Source of the DNA: Blautia sp.
Lineage (GTDB): Bacteria > Bacillota > Clostridia > Lachnospirales > Lachnospiraceae
Reading direction: 5' to 3'
DNA length: 10,422 bases
Assembly: GCA_017515945.1 (NCBI GenBank)
Contig: JAFWDX010000363.1
Span: 1 to 10,422 of the forward strand
Part shown: positions 5,985-10,422 of the stretch, piece by piece
Layout: every line of letters begins with the position of its first letter
Numbering within the stretch: position 1 is the first letter of the stretch
The notes under the pieces: model-generated
What the model was told of the DNA's origin: nothing
What the model saw: only the letters and a program-made list of their open reading frames with translations
Databases searched by the model: none
Position numbers and translations under genes: made by a program

Positions 5985-6889
5985 TAGACGCGCATGCATA
6001 TGAATGCTGTGACCTGTGCCCGCGGCATTGCCGTGTCGACAGAACAGCAGGCAAAACCGGCTTCTGCCGCATGCCTGCCTGGCCCGAAGCGGCGAGGGCA
6101 GCCCTGCATATGTGGGAAGAGCCTTGCATCTCAGGCAGCAGGGGATCCGGCGCTGTCTTTTTTTCCGGCTGTGCGCTCCGCTGTGTATACTGTCAGAACT
6201 ATCAGATCGCGGCAGGTGAGATCGGCAGGCGGGTAAGCCCGGAGAGGCTGACGGAGATCTTTCTTGAGCTGCAGGATAAAGGGGCAGCCAACATCAATCT
6301 GGACACGGCGACACAATTCCTGCCGGATATCGTGCCTTCACTCCGGGAAGCAAAGGAAAGAGGGCTGTCGATCCCGATCCTGTATAACAGCAGCGGATAT
6401 GAGACTGTGGAAACTGTCATGGCGCTGGGGGATCTGGTAGATGTATGGCTCCCTGATTTTAAATATATGGAAGCAGAACTGGCGGCACGATTTTCGGGCG
6501 CTCCGGATTATCCGCAGACAGCCGCTGTCGCAATAGAGAAAATGATCAACCTGGCCGGTGCCTGTACATATGACCAGGACGGCTATATACAGAAGGGTGT
6601 GATCATCCGTCATCTTGTGCTGCCGGGCCATACACGCAATTCCATCGCTGTGCTCGATGAGCTGTCACGGCGATTTGGTGTCGGATGCTGCGTCAGCATC
6701 ATGAGCCAGTACACGCCGGTCCGCGAATGCGGAAAGGCCACTGAGCTGAACCGGAGCCTGACGGATCGTGAATATGAAAAAGTGCTGGATCATGCATTGG
6801 CACTGGGCTTTACGGAAGGATTCTTTCAGGAGGGCGGAGTCGCGAAAGAGAGCTTTATCCCTGCCTTTGATTACTCTGGTATAGTATAA
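5981..6889 (+). CDS. Radical SAM protein, PflX/PflA-like
   Basis: This 302-residue protein has the radical SAM cluster motif C-x3-C-x2-C at Cys64, Cys68 and Cys71 (GCALRCVYCQNYQ). A cysteine-rich N terminus precedes it (CCDLCPRHC at 9-17, then GFC with Cys29), which may hold a second metal site. The GSGAVFFSGC lead-in and overall order match the PflX group (COG1313), annotated as pyruvate formate-lyase activating enzyme-like but with no settled substrate. I chose the internal ATG at 5981 over the longer frame from 5936. AGGAGG (5968-5973) lies 7 nt upstream of it, it overlaps the aroD stop as ATGA, and the longer form would add 15 residues that overlap aroD. No glycyl radical enzyme is nearby, so activation of pyruvate formate-lyase is only a possibility. 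Confidence 0.9.
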   Translation: MIDAHAYECCDLCPRHCRVDRTAGKTGFCRMPAWPEAARAALHMWEEPCISGSRGSGAVFFSGCALRCVYCQNYQIAAGEIGRRVSPERLTEIFLELQDKGAANINLDTATQFLPDIVPSLREAKERGLSIPILYNSSGYETVETVMALGDLVDVWLPDFKYMEAELAARFSGAPDYPQTAAVAIEKMINLAGACTYDQDGYIQKGVIIRHLVLPGHTRNSIAVLDELSRRFGVGCCVSIMSQYTPVRECGKATELNRSLTDREYEKVLDHALALGFTEGFFQEGGVAKESFIPAFDYSGIV

Positions 6890-6919
6890 AAATGGAAAAA
6901 GCCCCGAAAAAGGAAGGAG

Positions 6920-6947
6920 GCCGGTACACAATTACTCATGTACCGGC
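6920..6947. other. Hairpin downstream of the radical SAM gene
   Basis: The inverted repeat GCCGGTACA (6920-6928) / TGTACCGGC (6939-6947) forms a 9-bp stem with a 10-nt loop, 30 bp beyond the stop. No T-run follows on the plus strand, so it is not a clear intrinsic terminator, though it could protect the 3' end. Confidence 0.5.
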
Positions 6948-6966
6948 GCGTATGAAAAAGAAAAAT

Positions 6967-6992
6967 ATGTAGCTCACTTTCGTTTGCTACAT
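6967..6992. other. Short hairpin ATGTAGC / GCTACAT
   Basis: A 7-bp inverted repeat (6967-6973 with 6986-6992) with a 12-nt loop lies in the gene-free stretch 6890-7345. It is followed by AT-rich sequence with TATAAA at 7000-7005 but no convincing -35. I see no reading frame with coding features here. Confidence 0.4.
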
Positions 6993-7071
6993 GTATTACT
7001 ATAAAGGAAATTTATTAAATAACCGTTAATACATTAAGAACTCTGTGTTAATTTTTAGGGGGATTCTGTAC

Positions 7072-7123
7072 CAGAGGGTCTCAATATGTGGAATGCTTTG
7101 CTTCCACGTATTAAGACCCTCTG
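7072..7123. repeat. Long hairpin repeat, copy A
   Basis: CAGAGGGTCTCAATATGTGG-AA pairs with TTCCACGTATTAAGACCC-TCTG over 22 positions (one mismatch, one G-U) around the loop TGCTTTGC. A related copy lies at 10263-10313 in the trkA leader, sharing CAGAGG.TCT, TCCACGTATT and CTCTGCATAT. No T-run follows on either strand. Outer TGTACC and GGTACA could extend the structure. Confidence 0.75.
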
Positions 7124-7172
7124 CATATACCACGCGGAAAATCAGGTACATTTTCCATTTATTTGATCGCGC

Positions 7173-7318
7173 GTAACTGTTCAGTCAGCACCTCGCATTT
7201 ACTGCGAGGTGCGTGAGAAAAAAAGTCGAACAGTCAAGGCCGGGCGCACTTCTAATGCGACGAAAGGAGCCTGCGCCCGGCCTCGTAACTGTGAAGGAAC
7301 TTGTGACTGAACAGTTAC
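7173..7318 (+). mobile_element. MITE-like palindromic element, copy 3 (downstream of trkH)
   Basis: This 146-bp copy starts GTAACTGTTCAGTCA and ends TGACTGAACAGTTAC. It is flanked by exact 8-bp direct repeats GATCGCGC at 7165-7172 and 7319-7326. Internally it has the GCACCTCGCATTTACTGCGAGGTGC hairpin in split form, the GGCCGGGCGCA...TGCGCCCGGCC pair and an A-run. It is inverted relative to copies 1 and 2. It lies 27 bp past the trkH stop, so its stem structures could contribute to the 3' end of that transcript, although no canonical terminator is formed. Confidence 0.9.
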
Positions 7319-7345
7319 GATCGCGCGAGTATAAATACACAAACT

Positions 7346-8785
7346 TTAGAATTTCCTCCAGGTACTGGGAACAAACAGCATCAGGATCGGAAAGATCTCA
7401 AGCCTTCCGGCCAGCATGTCAAAGATCAGGACGATCTTGGCAAAGGGAGAGAGCAGTCCGAAATTACAGGATGGCCCTACCTGGGAAAGACCGGGACCGA
7501 TGTTGTTGAAGGTAGCCGCGACTGCGGTAAAATTGGTCGTCATATCCAGGTTGTCCAGAGAGACAAGCAGCACGGAACCACAGAATATGAAGATATAAAC
7601 GACCATAAATATATTGGTGGCACGGATGACTTCATGAGGGATCATTTTGTCGTCCATCTTGATTTTTTTTACTGCGTTTGGATGCAGGTAGATCTGGATC
7701 TCCTTGCGAACGGTCTTAAACAGGATGGCAAGCCTGGAGACCTTGATCCCGCCGCCGGTACTGCCTGCGCAGGCTCCGCAGAACATCAGCAGTACGAGGA
7801 TGGTCTTGGAAAAGCCGGGCCACAGGTCAAAATCCGTCGTGCTGAAGCCGGTCGTGGTAATGATCGTGGCAACCTGGAAGGCTGAATGCTTCAGCGCAGT
7901 GCCGATACCGGAAAAAAGATGGTGGACGTTCCATGTGATCAGACCTGTCGCAACCAGGATGATCAGGGCATAGTAGCGCAGCTCTTCAACCAGGAGGGCC
8001 GGGCGGAACTTACGGATGGTGATCAGGAAATAGACGTTAAAGTTCACACCGAACAGAAGCATAAATACAGTCACGACGATCTGGATGTAGCTGCTGAAGC
8101 TGGCAAAGCTGTCATTGAGAAAACCAAAGCCGCCTGTGCCGGCCGTACCGAAAGCCGTACACAGCGTTTCAAACATGGGCATGCCGCCTGCCAGCAGGAA
8201 CCCTATCTCCAGCAGGGTGAGGATCATGTAGATCTTGTACAGAATGATTGCGGTAGACCGTACCTTTGGAACCAGTCTGCTGACAGAGGGACCCGGGCTC
8301 TCGGCCTTCATCAGGTTCATCTGATATCCTCCCGTCAGGGGGAGAAGACAGAGGATAAAGACCAGCACCCCCATGCCTCCGATCCAGTGGGAGAAGCTGC
8401 GCCAGATCAGCACGCATCTCGGCAGAGATTCCACGTCAGCCAGAATGCTTGCGCCTGTGGTCGTAAAACCCGAGACGGTTTCAAACACCGCATCCACAGG
8501 ATTGGGGATGCTGCCGTTGAGTACGAAGGGAATCGCGCCTGTGATACTGAGCACGATCCAGCTCAGCGCCACCGTCACAAGCCCCTCTCTGGCATAAAAG
8601 GCTCTTTTTGAAGGCTTACGCCGGATGATCACAAAGCCTGCGATGCTGCAGACGATGATGGTGATCAGGAAAGAAAAACCGGCGGTCTCGTGATAAACCA
8701 GCGCGGTTACAGCCGGCACCAGCATTAACACGGAACAGATCTCCAGGATCCATCCGACGATATAAACAATGATCTGATAATTCAT
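7346..8785 (-). CDS. trkH: Trk-type potassium uptake membrane subunit
   Basis: This 479-residue integral membrane protein is the K+-conducting subunit of a Trk/Ktr system. It has multiple hydrophobic helices and the four filter loops of the superfamily: SGFTTTGAS (105-113), GTAGTGGFG (213-221), TTTGFSTTD (310-318) and FNNIGPGLS (426-434). The GACAGSTGGGIKVSR segment (337-351) follows the third loop. The start is set at the ATG at 8785 (MNYQIIVYIVGW), where AGGAGG lies 6 nt upstream and overlaps the trkA stop. A longer frame from 8812 would begin inside trkA and lacks a binding site. It is separated from trkA by 10 bp and is certainly in the same operon. Transport is probably gated by TrkA. 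I cannot tell from sequence whether Na+ coupling is involved. Confidence 0.95.
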   Translation of the reverse strand: MNYQIIVYIVGWILEICSVLMLVPAVTALVYHETAGFSFLITIIVCSIAGFVIIRRKPSKRAFYAREGLVTVALSWIVLSITGAIPFVLNGSIPNPVDAVFETVSGFTTTGASILADVESLPRCVLIWRSFSHWIGGMGVLVFILCLLPLTGGYQMNLMKAESPGPSVSRLVPKVRSTAIILYKIYMILTLLEIGFLLAGGMPMFETLCTAFGTAGTGGFGFLNDSFASFSSYIQIVVTVFMLLFGVNFNVYFLITIRKFRPALLVEELRYYALIILVATGLITWNVHHLFSGIGTALKHSAFQVATIITTTGFSTTDFDLWPGFSKTILVLLMFCGACAGSTGGGIKVSRLAILFKTVRKEIQIYLHPNAVKKIKMDDKMIPHEVIRATNIFMVVYIFIFCGSVLLVSLDNLDMTTNFTAVAATFNNIGPGLSQVGPSCNFGLLSPFAKIVLIFDMLAGRLEIFPILMLFVPSTWRKF

Positions 8786-8795
8786 ACCCGGCCTC

Positions 8796-10154
8796 CTAAG
8801 CGAGAATATCACTGATATCGCGCAGGCCGCGATGAGTGGTTACGATGATGACCGTATCGCCAACCTGGAGGGTATCCTGCCCGCGCGGGATGCGTACCTT
8901 GCCGTCCCTGTTCAGACAGCCGACCAGGAGATTGGAACGAAGGTTGAGCTGTGCAAGCGGCGTATTAAGCACGGGCGAGGAGCTGTCCCGGATCTTGAAT
9001 TCGAGGGCCTCCGCCTTCCCGTCCAGGATATGGTACAGCGTTTCCACATTGCTGCCGATGGAATTCTGCATCGCGCGCACATACTGCAGGATGTAGTCGG
9101 CGGTGATATACTTGGGGTATATGACGCTTCCGATGTCCAGATTGTCCACGATGTCGTCGAATTCCAGACGGTTGACCTTGGTGACGAGTTTGGCCTTGCT
9201 GTGTTTTTTGGCATAAAGGGAGAGGAAGATGTTTTCCTCGTCCATGTTGGTCAGGGCGACTACGGAGCCGACATTTTCCAGCCCTTCTTCAAAGAGCAGG
9301 TTGCGGTCCGTGCCGTCCCCGTTGATGATGGTCGCATGGGGCAGCAGGTCGCTGAGTACTTCGCAGCGTGCCCTGTCCTTGTCGATGATCTTTACCTTGA
9401 TGTTCATCAGCAGCAGCGCTTTTGCCAGATAGTAGGAGGTCGTTCCCCCGCCGATGATGATCGTGCTGTGAACCTGGCCGGTATGCAGTCCGATCCGCCG
9501 GAAAAAGGCGGCAGCCGTTTCCGGACTGGCCATGATGGATAAGAAATCACCGTCATGCACGACATCTGTACCGCCGGGAATGATGACCCCATCCGGACCC
9601 TCAATGCCGCAGATCAGAACATCAAGTTTAAAATGGCTGGTGATCTCGCTGATATGCATGCCGTCGAGTTTGTATTCGGGCAGTACTTTGAATTTGAGGA
9701 GTTCCACACGGCCCCTGGCAAAGGTGTCGATTTTCATGGCGCTGGGGAGGCGGTGCAGCCGGCTGATCTCATTGGCCGCAGCCAGCTCGGGGTTGATGAT
9801 CATCGTCACGCCCAGACGTTCTTTGATAAAGTTGATCTCATTGCTGTAAATGGGATTGCGCACCCGGGCAATGGTATGACAGCGTCCGGTCTTTTGCGAG
9901 ATCAGACAGCAAAGGAGGTTGAGCTCATCCGAGCCGGTGACGGCGATCAGCAGATCCGCGTTTTCGATACCGGCTTCCATAAGGGTGTTGATGCTGGCCC
10001 CGTTTCCTTCGATCATCAATGCGTCTATTTTGTCTGCGATGACATCCATTTTTTCCTGTGAGATGTCGATCAGAGTCAGATCGGACTCTTCCTCCTGCAG
10101 CATCTCGGCCAGGGTGCGGCCTACCTTGCCGCAGCCTACAATTATAATCTGCAT
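8796..10154 (-). CDS. trkA: Trk system potassium uptake regulatory protein
   Basis: This 452-residue cytosolic protein gates TrkH through nucleotide binding. It is a duplicated RCK protein. The first Rossmann fold begins with GCGKVG (7-12) and its acidic strand-2 residue is Asp30 (TLIDIS). A first RCK-C region follows (about 143-215). The second Rossmann fold has GGGTTS (235-240) with Asp258, then a second RCK-C region ending near residue 452 with VGDTVIIVTT. The second glycine motif lacks the final glycine, so nucleotide specificity of the two halves may differ. GGAGG lies 5 nt before the ATG, just after a GGCAG-actga-CTGCC hairpin. The gene follows a long leader with several hairpins and precedes trkH by 10 bp. 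Confidence 0.96.
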   Translation of the reverse strand: MQIIIVGCGKVGRTLAEMLQEEESDLTLIDISQEKMDVIADKIDALMIEGNGASINTLMEAGIENADLLIAVTGSDELNLLCCLISQKTGRCHTIARVRNPIYSNEINFIKERLGVTMIINPELAAANEISRLHRLPSAMKIDTFARGRVELLKFKVLPEYKLDGMHISEITSHFKLDVLICGIEGPDGVIIPGGTDVVHDGDFLSIMASPETAAAFFRRIGLHTGQVHSTIIIGGGTTSYYLAKALLLMNIKVKIIDKDRARCEVLSDLLPHATIINGDGTDRNLLFEEGLENVGSVVALTNMDEENIFLSLYAKKHSKAKLVTKVNRLEFDDIVDNLDIGSVIYPKYITADYILQYVRAMQNSIGSNVETLYHILDGKAEALEFKIRDSSSPVLNTPLAQLNLRSNLLVGCLNRDGKVRIPRGQDTLQVGDTVIIVTTHRGLRDISDILA

Positions 10155-10310
10155 ATCTTCCTCCGGCAGTCAGTCTGCCTGTAAAATCTGTTTGAACCAG
10201 TCAGTAAAGCTGAATTCTGTTAAGGTGTTTGGGAACACCGGACAAAGCTGTCCGTGTTAAAACAGAGGTCTTAACACGCGGAAATCATTATGTCCACGTA
10301 TTTAGAGTCT
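10155..10310 (-). promoter_or_regulatory. Structured 5' leader of trkA
   Basis: About 155 nt of untranslated leader separate the inferred start from trkA. In transcript order it holds the long hairpin of repeat copy B (10313-10263), GGACA-gctt-TGTCC (10253-10240), GGTGTT-ccca-AACACC (10239-10224) and GGCAG-actga-CTGCC (10179-10165) directly before the GGAGG. CGTGTTAA (10278-10271) with TTAACACG (10260-10253) gives an alternative stem that competes with copy B. I recognise no known riboswitch consensus; in particular it does not resemble the ydaO (c-di-AMP) class often found near K+ genes. Confidence 0.5.
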
Positions 10311-10313
10311 CTG
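10263..10313. repeat. Long hairpin repeat, copy B (trkA leader)
   Basis: CAGAGGTCTTAACACGCGGA (10263-10282) faces TCCACGTATTTAGAGTCTC-TG (10293-10313). It is homologous to copy A at 7072-7123 but more diverged. Its outer end abuts the -10 box, so the stem would form at the very 5' end of the trkA transcript. Confidence 0.7.
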
Positions 10314-10316
10314 CAT

Positions 10317-10344
10317 ATTATACCATTAAAGGCAGGCTTTTCAA
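10317..10344 (-). promoter_or_regulatory. Promoter of trkA-trkH
   Basis: On the minus strand TTGAAA (10344-10339) lies 16 bp before a perfect TATAAT (10322-10317), which is preceded by TGG, an extended -10. The transcription start would be near 10310. Confidence 0.82.
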
Positions 10345-10400
10345 TATGGGCTGTATGCTTAATTTCAAATCCTGCACATGTTTAGTTATTATTCAAGTCT

Positions 10401-10422
10401 GATGGGGTCAGGCCCTCCAAAC
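10401..10422. repeat. REP-like sequence at the window edge (partial)
   Basis: These last 22 bases (gatggggtcaggccc...) are the exact reverse complement of 5040-5061. The copy is cut by the window end, so a REP-like palindrome probably continues outside. Confidence 0.7.

Noticed and set aside
5232..5999. A 255-codon minus-strand frame opposite aroD
   Set aside because: It is the antisense shadow of aroD, which has a complete active site and a strong ribosome binding site; the antisense translation shows no family features.
7165..7326. Intrinsic terminator for trkH inside repeat copy 3
   Set aside because: On the minus strand the GC-rich stem is separated from the T-run by about 16 nt, and the T-run comes before, not after, the next hairpin. 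It may slow polymerase but is not a canonical terminator.
7213..7509. A 98-codon plus-strand frame starting with GTG
   Set aside because: Its first part is the MITE-like element's own reading frame (copy 3), and the rest is antisense to the end of trkH. No ribosome binding site, no independent support.
10155..10310. c-di-AMP (ydaO) riboswitch ahead of trkA
   Set aside because: Expected by association with potassium genes, but I could not find the conserved sequence blocks of that class in the leader.

Overview
The window looks like a chromosomal segment of a low-to-mid GC clostridial Firmicute, most likely a Lachnospiraceae-type gut anaerobe. This rests on a T-box leader controlling a trp operon, strong AGGAGG-type ribosome binding sites, a PflX-type radical SAM protein and a TrkA/TrkH potassium system. 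The genus is an inference; no rRNA or other marker is present.

Layout. Minus strand, 4935 down to 33: a sigma-A promoter, a tryptophan-specific T-box riboswitch with its terminator, then trpD, trpC, trpB and trpA. This covers the steps from anthranilate to tryptophan except phosphoribosylanthranilate isomerase. trpE, trpG and trpF are not in the visible part of the cluster. Plus strand, 5217 to 6889: aroD (type I 3-dehydroquinate dehydratase, shikimate pathway), overlapping by 4 bp a radical SAM gene of the PflX type. These two diverge from the trp operon. Minus strand, 10344 down to 7346: a promoter with an extended -10, a hairpin-rich leader, trkA and trkH.

The spaces between genes are crowded with three kinds of palindromic repeat. 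(1) A 145-166 bp MITE-like element has GTAACTG...CAGTTAC inverted ends. Two copies have exact 8-bp target duplications, and the end sequence plus duplication length resemble IS66-family elements. Copies lie between trpC and trpB, at the trpD/trpC junction, downstream of trkH, and in decayed form ahead of trpD. (2) REP-like palindromes built on GGGGACAGGTTCC / GGGGTCAGGT motifs fill the space between the divergent trp and aroD promoters, and one recurs at the right edge of the window. (3) A roughly 50-bp hairpin repeat lies downstream of pflX and in the trkA leader.

The most notable observation is at the trpD/trpC junction. Two successive insertions of the first element, a 34-bp remnant and then a full 145-bp copy, used essentially the same 8-bp target, which contains the trpC start codon. 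Each insertion with its duplication adds a multiple of three bases with no stop codon. trpC can therefore be read in frame from the original Shine-Dalgarno/ATGA overlap through the repeats, giving a 65-residue repeat-encoded N-terminal extension.
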